A stretch of DNA of 64,000 nucleotides, from positions 18,076,474 through 18,140,473 of the forward strand of contig NC_058159.1 of assembly GCF_020080835.1 (NCBI RefSeq), given 5' to 3'. Source of the stretch: Cotesia glomerata. Its lineage: Eukaryota > Arthropoda > Insecta > Hymenoptera > Braconidae. A program made the position numbers and the translations under genes. This document shows, in pieces, positions 33,968 through 44,872 of the stretch (position 1 is the stretch's first letter; every line of letters starts with the position of its first letter). The notes beneath the pieces were generated by a model that made no database searches, was not told the origin of the DNA, and saw only the letters and a program-made list of their open reading frames with translations.

Positions 33968-34793
33968 TGAAACACTAAATTTTACTTAATTTAAAATTTA
34001 ATTATTTAGACCATTAAATCTCGCGGATAAGAAATAATCGCCTAAACTTCTAAAAATTAGGATTCGCTGCTCTTGGATATTCCGCTCCCGTGAACCAATG
34101 AGTGTCTTTGTCTTTAGATGATTTTATTAGTTTGAGACAGAAGTTCTCACGCGTGCCAGTCAATTTATTTTAATTACTTACAAATTTTAACTGCAACGAT
34201 GACCCTTCGTCTTTGATTGACCCTTTGGCAGGTTGTAGATGGATAGTCGTAGTAAATAAATAGGTGAATAGTGGTAGTTTAGTAATAGTGTATAGCGGTG
34301 ATAACAATAAACTTAACTTTATTTCACCAAATCAACACTTTAAACAAGACTTATAATATTTCGGTAACGAAATATTTATGAAACAGAACACTTGTATTTA
34401 AGATTATAACTAATTTAGTAATAATACTAGTGAGCGTGGTGAGTAATCACCTGATGCGAAAAATAATAATTTTAATAGAAAATAATACAGAATATTTAAT
34501 TAAATAATAAACGTTTAGATTAATTGAGATTTTGGTGAGTAGTCACCTAATAGCAGTAATAGTGGTAATAGTAGTAAAAATGACTAAGAAATATTTTGCG
34601 TGGTGGTTGACACCGGCGGATAGATCGAAGTGTCGATCATCGCTCAAGTTTTGAGGTTCGTAGCTGATTTTTCCCTCCTCGTGTCGTCTTGTGACGTCAC
34701 GGGGCTACGCATTAATTTAGCTAGTGTCGGTAACGAAAATTTCGGGTGGTAGTTCGCCAGGCTGGTAACATCGGGACATTTTGTAGTGTCTCA
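33968..34793 (-). repeat. 5' LTR
   Basis: Partner of 28079-28904 with the same length. It should contain the promoter; I did not find an obvious TATA-initiator pair that stands out from the AT-rich background. Confidence 0.92.
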
Positions 34794-34828
34794 ATATATA
34801 TTAGTAAAATAATTAAAAAAAATTAGTA

Positions 34829-35675
34829 AAACGGTTCACCCTAAAGGTCATCCCTGCAACTTCCCGCTAATTCCATACCTGGGTGCTCAAAATTGTACTT
34901 ATGACGTTTTTGAGATTTTTGAGCTCAAAATATAATTTATGTGATATTTTAAGCTCGCTGAGTTCAAAGAGATAGTATTTCTCTTCGAGCTCAAAAGTCT
35001 GATAGAAGTTTCATAGAACACTACTTTCGGAATTTTCATACCGCAATAAATTTTTCAATGGATCAACCGATTTTCACGCGGTTGACGGCATTCGACGCAA
35101 TTTTATCAGCCTCATAAAGAATTTTCAGGTTTTAACTGATCGATTCAAAAATTTCGGAGTAATTTCGAAAAAACACTTTTTTCGGTTTTCTTTCGTTCAC
35201 GATATCTCTCGAACGAATTAACCGATTTCGACCAGCTTAGTGGCGATTGACGTGGTTTTTTATTGTCTAGAGCTGATTAGTTTTTGAAATCGATTGGTGG
35301 AGCCGTTTAAAAGTTATCCAAAAAACCACATTTGAAAAAATTTTTTTTCTTAGTTTTTTTAAGATTTCTCAAAATCTACTGATTCGAATCGGTCCAAATT
35401 ATACTCAAAATCTAAGTTTGGCCAAGCCCTTTCAAATGGCACCAACCGCTATAAAATAGGATGAACCGTTCAAAAGTTATAAGCGGTTCACACACTTTCA
35501 CACACTTTCACACACACACACACACACACACAGTGACGACCTCGCGGGAGTAGTCAGGGAAGCTTCCTATGACCTTCAAACGTCGAGATCTGATGAAAAC
35601 TCGATTTATGTAAAATGGGGTGAAAACAATAACTTCCCGATTTTTGAAAATCTTCGATTTTTTTAGCGGGAAGTT
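34829..35675 (-). repeat. Family A repeat, nearly complete copy
   Basis: Both ends are present: on the minus strand CAACTTCCCGCTAAAAAAAT at 35675 and ...TAGCGGGAAGTTGCAGGG near 34865. It holds the TCAGATCTCGACG block (about 35583), a short CA/TG tract (35511-35531) and three GAGCTC-type hairpins. This is the best reference copy in the window, about 850 bp. Confidence 0.85.
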
Positions 35676-35680
35676 GAAAA

Positions 35681-35835
35681 TTAGAAAAACAGTTGACCCT
35701 GAAGGTCATCCCTGCAACTTTCCACTAATCCCATACCTGGGCGCTTAAAATTGCACTTATGACGATTTTAAGCTCTTCGAACTCAAAAATACAATTAATG
35801 TGTTGTTTTGAGCTCTCTGAGCTCAAGGAATGGCT
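35681..35835 (-). repeat. Family A repeat, 3' end only
   Basis: Repeats the terminal AAAACAGTTGACCCTGAAGG end, CAACTTTCCACTAATCCC and two GAGCTC hairpins, directly after the previous copy in the same orientation. Confidence 0.75.
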
Positions 35836-35872
35836 TTGCTACCTACCTACTGGAAGGTAGTTACGGACAGTG

Positions 35873-35944
35873 TTTCAGATAACTTAACTGGTAAAGCATT
35901 TGGCGCGTAACCAAAAGATCCAGGTTCGAGTCCTGGTCTGGGTT
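35873..35944 (+). tRNA. tRNA-Thr-like sequence (CGT), probably not functional
   Basis: All four arms can form. Acceptor TTTCAGA pairs with TCTGGGT (6 of 7, with two G-T pairs). The A box is TAACTTAACTGG; the anticodon stem TTTGG/CCAAA closes the loop CGCGTAA; the T arm is CCAGG TTCGAGT CCTGG. The loop has G where nearly all tRNAs have U33, and the A-box G10 is A, so I doubt that it is translated. It could be a tRNA pseudogene or the head of a SINE. Confidence 0.5.
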
Positions 35945-36210
35945 GTCTGAATTATTTTTTCAGTTACTGAAAAAGTTACACTGAGTAAAAATTACATCTT
36001 TCTCTAACAATAATTGTCGATAAACGAATTTTAATTGTGAATTTCAGCTAAATTTTCTCTGATAATATGAGACCTCATACCGATAAAATATTATGGTGAA
36101 GAAGTAATAATAAAAAATTAGTCATTTTTCAAGAATTTGGATCGGGAGTATTCGGCTTAGAATAATAATAATAACTATCTATCTTTACTAATAAACACCG
36201 ATCTTCGAGT

Positions 36211-36212
<2 letters not shown>

Positions 36213-36275
<63 letters not shown>
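36213..36275. repeat. (TA)n microsatellite
   Basis: About 30 TA units. Confidence 0.95.
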
Positions 36276-36279
<4 letters not shown>

Positions 36280-36306
36280 GTACATATAGATATATTAAAT
36301 ACCTTA

Positions 36307-36355
<49 letters not shown>
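36307..36355. repeat. (AAT)n microsatellite
   Basis: About 16 AAT units. Confidence 0.95.
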
Positions 36356-36379
36356 TAAAGTTTTTTCATTCCTACTGGT

Positions 36380-36890
36380 CAAGTGACTAGTGAACCTTAT
36401 TCAAGCCAAGCGATGGACATTCCATCTGTACTATTGGTCGAGAGACATTCTCTCTTTGCATTAGTTCTATGGGGTCCATCGAACTTGAATACTAGTAAAG
36501 CTGGAAGTTTTGTGGTATCTGTTTGAGTTGTAAAGATGTTAAACAAATGAAAGAAAAACCAGAAATTACTTAAACTAAGTCCAGAGCCGAATTCCTTAGC
36601 CGGATGAACTATATAACAATAATAATAATCTTGCCGCATACAATTATTAATTATTAGTCTAAATCCTGAGTATAACGTTTATTTACGACGACGTTGATTA
36701 CAAAATAGAAATTATATCTAATAATATTGAACAGAGATATACCCGAAAGCCTTGGTCGGGTTATCTCGACAAAAGATAATAAAAATAAATAAATACTGGC
36801 TAACTCGAATAATTAATAACGACTTTTAATACCAATCTGTTCGCCAGGAGACAACGCGGTGCGTGGTTAATAAAATGGCTCAACTTGTGA
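36380..36890. other. Host side of the hAT insertion, no gene recognised
   Basis: A short minus-strand frame (36639-36397, 80 codons) has no recognisable motif. Together with 42805-42960 this is the sequence into which the hAT element inserted. TATCTCGACAAAAGATAATAA-like text hints at part of an LTR, but I could not confirm it. Confidence 0.35.
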
Positions 36891-37191
36891 GTACTCACTA
36901 GGGCTTCACACGAGACGAGAGTAGGCGAGAATACTAAAAATCTCGTCTCGGTCTCGTAAATTCCGAAAAAATTAAGTCTCGTTCGAGTCTCGGTCTCGTC
37001 TCGTTACTAGTTTTCTCGTCTCGGTCTCGTCTCGGTCTCGTTTCGTTACCAGTTGTCTCGTCTTGTCTCACTTAGTTCTAAATATTAAGAACAAATATCA
37101 TATGAAATGAAAAATAACTAATAAATTATTTTTTTAAACTATAATTAAAACGTTCTTTATACAACAATATTTTTACATATACATAAATTAT

Positions 37192-40138
37192 TTAAGTTTT
37201 GACATTCTTAATTTTATCTTTTAAATTACACGATGACCAAGAATTCAAACATAATAACGCTTGCATCACATCATCTTTCAATGATGTACGTGATTTTGTC
37301 ATGATCATACCTGCTGTAGAAAATAGTCGTTCAACAGGTACGGATGTAGCCATTATACTAAATAAATCTTTGGCCATCTTGGAAAGGGTAGGAAAAGCTT
37401 TTTCATGCACTTTCCACCACTCCAAAATATTTGTGTTTCTATCTTCTCTTTCTAATCGTAAATACTCTTCAAACTCAGCTTTCCAATGTTTCGAAGTTTT
37501 ATATAGGCTATTAATATCAATACTTTTTTTAATAAAATCGTTACAGCTTTCAATGACAACGCTCTTAGTTGGTTGATTATTGAGGGTGTTTTTAGCGTAT
37601 TTTTTATAACACTCTTCAAAACAGGATAGATTCATTCTTCATTTCTTTACGCCAATCGGTTTTGTCGAATATTTCGACCTTATGCCGAGGATCTAAAATC
37701 AAACTCGAACAATAAACCCAATTGGTTTTCCTGTAATGCTTTAACATCTTATCTCTAGATGCTTGAAAAGAAATTAATAAAGTTTCATCAACAACAGTGC
37801 GATTTGCTTTATTGTCTAACTCAAAAATTGTCAAATCAATATCTGAGATAAGTATGTTAAAAGCAACAACAACAATTAGTAGAGTCACGTATTTTTCACC
37901 ACAAATTGCTTCCGAAACTATTTTGAAATTTTTTAAAAATATACATATTTGTTCAAGTAATAACCACTCATTTTCATTTAGTCTTAACATACTTATACTT
38001 TTATTATTTTCGTGACTCAACCAGAATAAATTTAAACTATTTTTTAAACTAATTCCTACTTCAATCATATCATGAGTGCTATTCCATCTTGTCTTAACAT
38101 CCAAAATAGGTTTAATATATTTTGTTTTTGTGATGTTACAAAAATCAATTAATTTATTTTGTAATTGCTCAGACTTTCTTATTTTAATGAAAGTACTGCG
38201 TAATTTACAAATAGCGGATGATGGACTGAAATCAATTGAAGTCATTTCAAACAATTCGTCTTCATCTAAAACGTCATGATTGAGTTCTTCATCATTAACA
38301 TTTTCTACTTTAGAGATTAAACTGTCCAGAATATCACTCTCAGATTCAAGAAAGTCTACTTTTAACATTTTCATAATATCTTGAACACCGAGATTCAAAA
38401 TATGGGCAAAACAACGAAAATGTTGATTGATATGATCAAAAGATTGGTCATTTTCTGCCATCAAAACATTTAATTCACTCATAAATGTAGTGTTTGCCGC
38501 TGCATTATCAAGGGTTATTCCTTGAATCTTATTCTCTAACGCGTATTCTTTAATGCATTTAAAAAAAACTTTTGCGATATCTTTTCCGCTATGTCGACCA
38601 CAAGAAGGTACAAAATCTAAAGTTAAAGATTGTAGCTGCCAATTATCATCGATGAAGTGAATAGTTACGCCGTAATATGACCTGAAGTTCATCGAAGTCC
38701 AGCCATCTACGGTAAATGAAAATTTAGAACAGTTATTATTCAAAATTTCCTTTACTCTCACTCGTTGAATGTGAAAATGCTCCATCACCATTCGCCGAGC
38801 ACAATTACGTCTGGGGACACTGATGTTGGGATTCAAAATATGAAAAAAATTTTGAGTGTCGTCGTCATCGATAAAACTCAAGGCCAACTTTTTCTTCGCC
38901 ATCCACTTTACAATTAAAGCCTCATAATTCTTCGATGATAATTTATTCTAAAACATAAAATTCCTTTATGTTTATACAACTCTACTAAAATTTTTGACTA
39001 AAAATAGTGAATATAATATATGGATCATTCCACACCAAATCACGAAATCTTAAAAATTGTACAGTGATAAGTATGTAAATTAAATTTTTTTCCATAAAAA
39101 ATGTCGCTCTTCAAAGAAAGTCAAAATTTAAGTTAAAAGTTAAGAAAAAACGGTGAAAAAAAAATTTTTTGGTTCTTATTTTATTTTATTTTTTTTTTTT
39201 TTTTTTTTTTTTTCAAAAACTACACTTCTAAACGAAAAAAATAGCCGCCGGCAAAGAGAGGTAACGATAATTAAATCAGAAGTTATGAATTTTTCAAAAT
39301 TACTATGCCGTTGTTTTTTACAATTTTTAAAAATTCATATTTTCGGAGCTTTTGAAAATTAACGGCTCATAATGTCATAATTTAGGGGTAGGCGTCTTTT
39401 GAAACGTATAAAAAAAAAAATTTAATTGAATAAAAAAATACAATTTTTAAAATGTGGTAATTTGGCTTTGAATTGTTACCCATATGTGTCTGCGAATTGA
39501 ATTTACATTTTTTACTACAAACCCAAAGCAATTAAGACAATTTTATGTCGACATGCGTATATAGTATTTTAACACACACTTAAAGAAATTACATTTTACA
39601 TAATTAATTGAATACGTTGAAAAAATGTTTCTAATTGTTCACTATTAGAGCGGTTTGAGATTGATGTAAAATTAAATTACCTGTTCAGAAAACATATCAG
39701 TCAATTTTTTTTGCGCTGATGACACAGATTTTTGAATCGAAGTTGAGTTTCCATAAACTTCTTCATAGGCTTTTGAATGAGCCGTCAGTAAATGCCTCTT
39801 CATACCGGTAGAGTTGTTATCTTTTCGGCTAATAATTTTTATCTTTTTTGATTTTTTACACACTAAACATATTGCTTTTTTCTCACCTCTAATTTTTTCA
39901 AGTTTGAAAAAATTTTCGAATTTTGAAGTTTTTTTTTAGGTGGTTGATCAACAGTTTCACTTTCACTTATTTCACCTTCACTTTCATTTGATCTTTGCCT
40001 CTTATTTGGGTTATTATCACTAACAATCACACTTGTCGACATTTTACTGTATCTGAAGTCGGAAAATTGTAGATCTTCACTGTTCAAAAGTTTTTGTAAA
40101 ACTGATGAACAACTCTTTAGAGAATTTCTCTGATCCAC
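37192..40138 (-). pseudogene. hAT transposase, two exons, frameshifted
   Basis: Exon 1 (40138 to 39673) has an acidic start and a BED-type zinc finger with CLVC and HLLTAH; it ends in CAG|GTAATT. An intron of about 0.7 kb containing a long poly-T run leads to an acceptor at about 38950 (TTTTAG|AATAAA). Exon 2 (38949-37192) carries FTVDGWTSMNFRSYYG (first catalytic Asp region), ITLDNAAANTTF, HFRCFAHILNLGVQD and the C-terminal dimerisation motif SIMATSVPVERLFSTAGMIM. One frameshift near 37625 (between KNESILF and LSCFEECYKK) and another near 39900, just before the zinc finger, break it. Otherwise it is close to the usual hAT length. Confidence 0.88.
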
Positions 40139-40773
40139 ATAATGTTGTCAACATGAACAATTTTTCGTCACGCAGTTTAGCATAAATTTTATTTTTACGG
40201 AATACTTGAAACATTTTTTTTGCATCTAAGTTTGTTATCAAATACTTGAGTATTTGACCAGTTCTATGATATATACTCCCACAGATGTATATAATAATTG
40301 TTGAGATTAGTTTTTATATTTGTAAATTCTATTTTTCTCGAAAAATAACGTTAATTATCGCAAATTTGTAACAAATATAATAATTAATATTTTTTTGAAA
40401 TATTATATAGACAAAATACATTGGTGATTATAATGGAAACTCTTTATATTTAATTTTTTTATATAGATGTTGAAAAAGGACGAGTCAAATATAAGAAAAG
40501 TTTATTGTATGTCTGTAATAAATAAGAGGATCTTCCAGGTAGAAAATTTCGAGTAAAAAAAAAATGTGAGCCGTCATGGGACGCCTGGCAGATGTGAAAC
40601 ATCGTGTGTGTACAAGTAATATGCATAAAAGATAATATTATTACAGGAATTAAATATAGCCTAATGAAAAAATGAAGTATTACGAATTTCTTACAGAAAA
40701 TGGTAACTTTATTTAATAAACATTTATTTACATGTGATATAAAAATTCGATATTAATATCAAGTGGCCACAAT

Positions 40774-41351
40774 TTAAATATTTTCATCTGTGACTTCAGT
40801 AATAGTTATATTCGATGTTTCCTCTGCCGGTATTACTGTGACGATTGGTCGATGATAACTAAAGTACGTTACAAAAGTATTGGATGAAACATTATCAAGA
40901 TACCTCACAAATACAGCATCTATTGTTGTTCCATATTTGGTAGTAGATTCTCTTGGATTGTTGTTGATTTGCAATTGAAATTCTTTTTGAAGAAATGTCA
41001 TTAATGGCATTGATTCAGCTCTTGCAAAATTTACATTAAAATCTCCAGCTAAAATTAATGGTAGTTTATGTTTATTCGTTTTAAAAATTATTGAACCTCT
41101 TTGACTATAAGGGAATAACCTTTCATGTAAAAATGAAATTATATGATCCATTTTGTTATTAGGTGAAATGTATACTACAATCATAATTAATTCACTTCCG
41201 TCTTCTAGTTTAACATGTGAAGCACACATATCACCAATAGATGTTTGGGAAACATGAACTTCTGTAGCATTTTGAACTGCTAGATCCATGTTGAGTGTAG
41301 TAACATGTGAAGTGATGTTGTTTTTGTAAATGGCCACTCCAGCGGCCAGAT
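40774..41351 (-). CDS. EEP-fold (endonuclease/exonuclease/phosphatase) protein inside the hAT element
   Basis: An open frame of about 190 codons follows a TTTTTATCTTAG acceptor at 41352 and starts DLAAGVAIYKNN. It has LILAGDFNVNFA (the GDFN motif), STTKYGTTIDAVF and FSYHRPIVTVI at the place of the catalytic SDH motif, with Y for D. The first part of the EEP fold, which has the metal-binding Glu, is not visible; an upstream exon must supply it or it is lost. A possible start exon beginning MCDSDNSEDQSDQ lies near 41932-41840, but the junctions do not stay in frame by inspection. Similar EEP proteins accompany some Helitron-like elements in insects. Being stop-free within a damaged transposon is notable. 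It may be a captured fragment or an accessory gene. Confidence 0.55.
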
Positions 41352-42024
41352 CTAAGATAAAAATTAAAATAGTCTGGTACTATTCGATTAATAAAGTCTT
41401 ACACAACATTGATAGTATGCCTTGTGTTTAACTGATCAGGGTGGCGTCCAGTTTCAATAATAATATTTTGTGATCCCTGTGATGATTGTTGGGAACTGAA
41501 ATATTTAAAAAATGATATTAAAATACACAAGAAAAAGAAAAAAAATTTTGATTCTGGCTTCAATATACTCATGAACTCAAATCTTAGTTAATTATTGCAA
41601 TATATGACTAAAGATTTGCAAATATAAATTTTATTAATAAAGTTTTCCATATTAATTCCTTCATGAATAATAAAAAAATAATTAATTGAAGATAATATTA
41701 ATATAATTTACATAATTATTAATCTTAATATAATTTATATAATTACTAATATGATTAATATGAATATAATTGATTAAATATAAAAATATAATAATTACAT
41801 TTATGGACACTTGAAAAATACGATCTACTTATTGATGACTTGGTAGTATGCCATAGTGTAGTTTCACTTTCTTTGCACAAGGTTGATCACTTTGATCTTC
41901 TGAGTTATCACTATCACACATATTTTATTGTCAAAAATTAAAATAAAAATGTTTCACATCAAAATTAAATAAAACGCAGGTTATGTGTACCGTAGTAAAC
42001 AACAACGTCAAACTGAGTGAGAAG

Positions 42025-42162
42025 CCACACCGTACACTCTACTACATATAAAATATATATATGTATACCTTAGTATAGCGTGGCGACCCGTCGCCACACC
42101 GTACACTCTACTACACATAAAATATATATATATGTATACCTTAGTATAGCGTGGCGACCCGT
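42025..42162. repeat. Tandem duplication, about 69 bp x 2
   Basis: The unit CACACCGTACACTCTACTAC ... AGTATAGCGTGGCGACCCGT appears twice with one or two changes, inside the hAT element. Confidence 0.85.
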
Positions 42163-42968
42163 CGCCACGGCAAGCATCGCCACGCCAACAATTCGGTTTA
42201 CAAGTGAGCCTATAGATGTTTCACATCAAAAAAACTTCTTCAATAGTACACACATCTATGACTCTCTCGCTTGTAGACACATTCACAAGCGAGAGTACAA
42301 GTGAACCAATTGATCTTTTAAAAGGAATCATTCAAATCTAAAATGTAAAAATCTGCAAAAATAAGTAGTTATGATAAGTGATACTGATAAGTAACTATTA
42401 GAAGAGAACAAGTTGAAGTAAAAATATGAAAAAATCATACTCAGCTAAGGATACCATGATGTTTTGTATTGACAAACTACGATATAGAATATAAATATTA
42501 ATACGTATACTTCAAAAATTAGAGTTTCAACTTTGAGTTTTTTTTTTTAAAGTTACAAAAAACTTTTTCACAGATGGTCTCCAGATTTTATAGTTTATAA
42601 AATTTATTGTTCTCTATGTAGATCTTTTCTAAGTTTTCTAATAAAAACTTCATAAAAAAAATTTTACGAGACCAAGAACGAGACTCTCGGGTTGCGCTAA
42701 ATGTGGTCTCGGTATCGCCGAGAATATTTTCAAAAACGTCTCGTCTCGTCTCGCTTTTCCGAGACGAGAAAAATCTCGCTCTCGTGTGAAGTCCTAGTAC
42801 TCACCAAAAAGGGAACTCGAACGAAGGTGCCAGATCCACACTCCTTACACTTTGCGGGTTACCGCGTGTCTCCCGATTTTTATTTTACCAAAAATAATTA
42901 AATACAATTGATTTTTAAAAGGAAAGAAAATAATTTAGTAATTTCGCACACAGTATTTTCTAATTTTT

Positions 42969-43130
42969 AACTTCCCGCTAAGAAAATCGAAGATTTTCAA
43001 GAATCGGGAAGTTATTGTTGTTACCCCGTTTTTCAAAAATGGAGTTTTTATCAGATCTCGACGTTTTAAGGTCACAGGAAGCTTCCCTGACTGATTCAGA
43101 CATACTGACACGCGATGGCGTCACTATGTC

Positions 43131-43218
<88 letters not shown>

Positions 43219-43230
43219 TGTTTGTGTGTA

Positions 43231-43261
<31 letters not shown>

Positions 43262-43740
43262 TAACAGCTTATAACTTTTGAACGACTAAGCCAATCAGAA
43301 CCTACTAAACGGCGTTCTAAAGAGTTCCCTCAAACTTAGATTTCCTGTGAATTTGAATTACCGATCGATTCCAAAAACTAATTAGCTGTTAACATTAAAA
43401 AAAAACAACGTCGATCGCCGCCGGTCTGGTCAAAATCGGTTGATTCGTTCGTGAGTTATTGTTGACGAAAGAAAACCCAAAAAAAATTTTTTTCGGAATT
43501 TCTCATTCAATCAATTTAAACGTAAGAATCATTTATGAGGCTTGAAAAAATGCATCTAATGCCGCCAACCGCGTGAAAATCGGTTCATTTATTCAAAAGT
43601 TATTGCGGTTTGAAAATTCAAAAAATAGTGTTTTATTAAACTTCTATCAGACTTTTGAGCTCGAAGAGGTCAAAAGCATGGTACAATTTTTTTTTTTTTG
43701 AGTTCGAAGAGGTTAAAAACAGAAAACGTTAAAGGAACCC
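42969..43740 (+). repeat. Family A repeat with long (TG)n
   Basis: Starts AACTTCCCGCTAAGAAAATC; TTATCAGATCTCGACGTTTT is followed by TG/TATG tract 43131-43260, TAACTTTTGAACGACTAAGC, CGTCGATCGCCGCCGG and two GAGCTC-type hairpins, the second mutated. Confidence 0.85.
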
Positions 43741-43829
43741 ACTGCATAGGTCATTTGAAGATGAAAAAATTCGATACAAACGACCGACAGTCTAAAATTC
43801 GAAAATATGGTTTCGTACCTTCTCCTTAC

Positions 43830-44400
43830 ATGCTATTTTTTACAGATTCTGAAATTTTGTCAATTTTTAAATTCTAAGATCATATTTTATCCATGAAAAT
43901 GCACTCAAGTCATCAACACTCGTGTTCAATAGATCAATAGATTTTTTCTCTTATATTAATAACTGCAATTTTTCCTTTTTTTTTGGTTTTTTTAGATTTT
44001 TTTTAATTTTAAAAAGTTAATGGGACAAGATTTCAGATTCAAATTCAGTGGAACACAATATATAAAAATCATACTCAATCTGGATCCAAAAGATTTTCTC
44101 TCTCGATAATTTCGATTTCTCATGATTTATTGCAATTTTTTCGGGTTTTTCGCCTTTATTGAAATTTTGACGGCTCAACGGCTCAATTAACGTTCAGATT
44201 CAGATTCAGAAAATTGAAATACATTAAAGTCATACTTGATCCGGGTCCACAAAAATTTTTTCATCGCTGAGACTGCAGTTTTTTGCAATTTGTTTCATTT
44301 TTTGGGTTTTTTGCGTTCTACTCAAAACTGGAGAGTGACCGGGCCAAACGGACTTCAAATTCGAATTCAGCGGGTCGAAATACATGTCCATAGGTGGGTC
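43830..44400. repeat. Degenerate tandem repeat, roughly 180-bp unit
   Basis: The sequence cycles three times through TTTTTTGGGTTTTT, AACGGCTCAA/GGACTTCAAATTC, TTCAGATTCAG, TGAAATACATTAAAGTCATA, CTTGATCCGGGTCCACAAAA and TCTCGATAATTTCGA-like blocks, with heavy divergence. No gene. Confidence 0.55.
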
Positions 44401-44429
44401 CGGTCGAAAGTACTAACAACTTTATTTTC

Positions 44430-44560
44430 TTTGCTGGTATTATTAGAGCCCAAAAAACCACGTCGATCGCTGCCAAGAACGTGGGAATCGGTTGATTGGT
44501 TCATGAGTTATCGCTGTCGAAAACATTCGAAAAAAGTGAATTTTTCAAATCCCGGAAAAA
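44430..44560 (+). repeat. Family A repeat, middle part, interrupted at 44560
   Basis: Contains CCACGTCGATCGCTGCC and GAGTTATCGCTGTCGAAAAC, ending TGAATTTTTCAAAT. The next bases of the family appear at 54905-54907, on the other side of the composite block. Confidence 0.75.
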
Positions 44561-44765
44561 AATGATCAGACCTGACCATGCCTGTTCATGTATGATCAGG
44601 CCTGAAATTAGACATGATCATGCCTGTCCAGGCCTGAAGCGTCAAATACGCTCAGGCCTGTTTATGTTTGATCAGGCCTGTTCATCTCTGATCAAACCTG
44701 TTCATACCTGAAGGGTTAAATACGCTCAGGTCTGATCATGCCTATTCATGGCTGATCATGAAATC
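44561..44765 (+). repeat. CTGATCAGGCCTG-type array, left end
   Basis: Variants of TGATCAGGCCTGTTCATG with interspersed GAAGCGTCAAATACGCTCAG and GAAGGGTTAAATACGCTCAG. Confidence 0.8.
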
Positions 44766-44872
44766 ACTAGTGAAAATAGAATTAATATATTCCAAATTTT
44801 ACTACGACAATATGTAAAAAGTAATATTGATATGTTTAATAAAATAGATAAATAATGATGAATGTAACAATG

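Larger units (their letters stand above)
28079..34793 (-). mobile_element. Gag-only LTR retrotransposon (TR-GAG-like), young insertion
   Basis: Two 826-bp direct repeats, 28079-28904 and 33968-34793, begin and end TG...CA. I saw a single mismatch between them (CTGGG versus CTTGG near 28176/34065). Flanks are ATATAT on both sides, consistent with a short target duplication in a TA repeat. In the minus-strand orientation the order is 5' LTR, primer binding site, about 1-kb leader, 996-aa Gag, about 1 kb rich in palindromic repeats, polypurine tract, 3' LTR. No protease, reverse transcriptase, RNase H or integrase is present. It must be mobilised by a relative elsewhere. Confidence 0.9.
36899..42796 (-). 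mobile_element. hAT transposon with perfect 8-bp target duplication
   Basis: The ends are TAGGGCTTCACACGAGA and the inverse of TAGGACTTCACACGAGA (16 of 17). The 8-bp target GTACTCAC is present at 36891-36898 and 42797-42804. Both subterminal regions are packed with GAGACGAGA/TCTCGTCTCG words (36920-37075 and 42665-42785), as expected for transposase binding sites. Two genes lie inside, both on the minus strand. Confidence 0.93.

Noticed and set aside
36397..36639. 80-codon minus-strand frame next to the hAT insertion
   Set aside because: Starts in a Tyr run from an AAT repeat and has no motif; likely chance.
42000..42300. Tandem 69-bp unit as a possible origin or promoter array of the hAT element
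   Set aside because: Only two copies, with no conserved dyad other than AT-rich words. A simple local duplication explains it.
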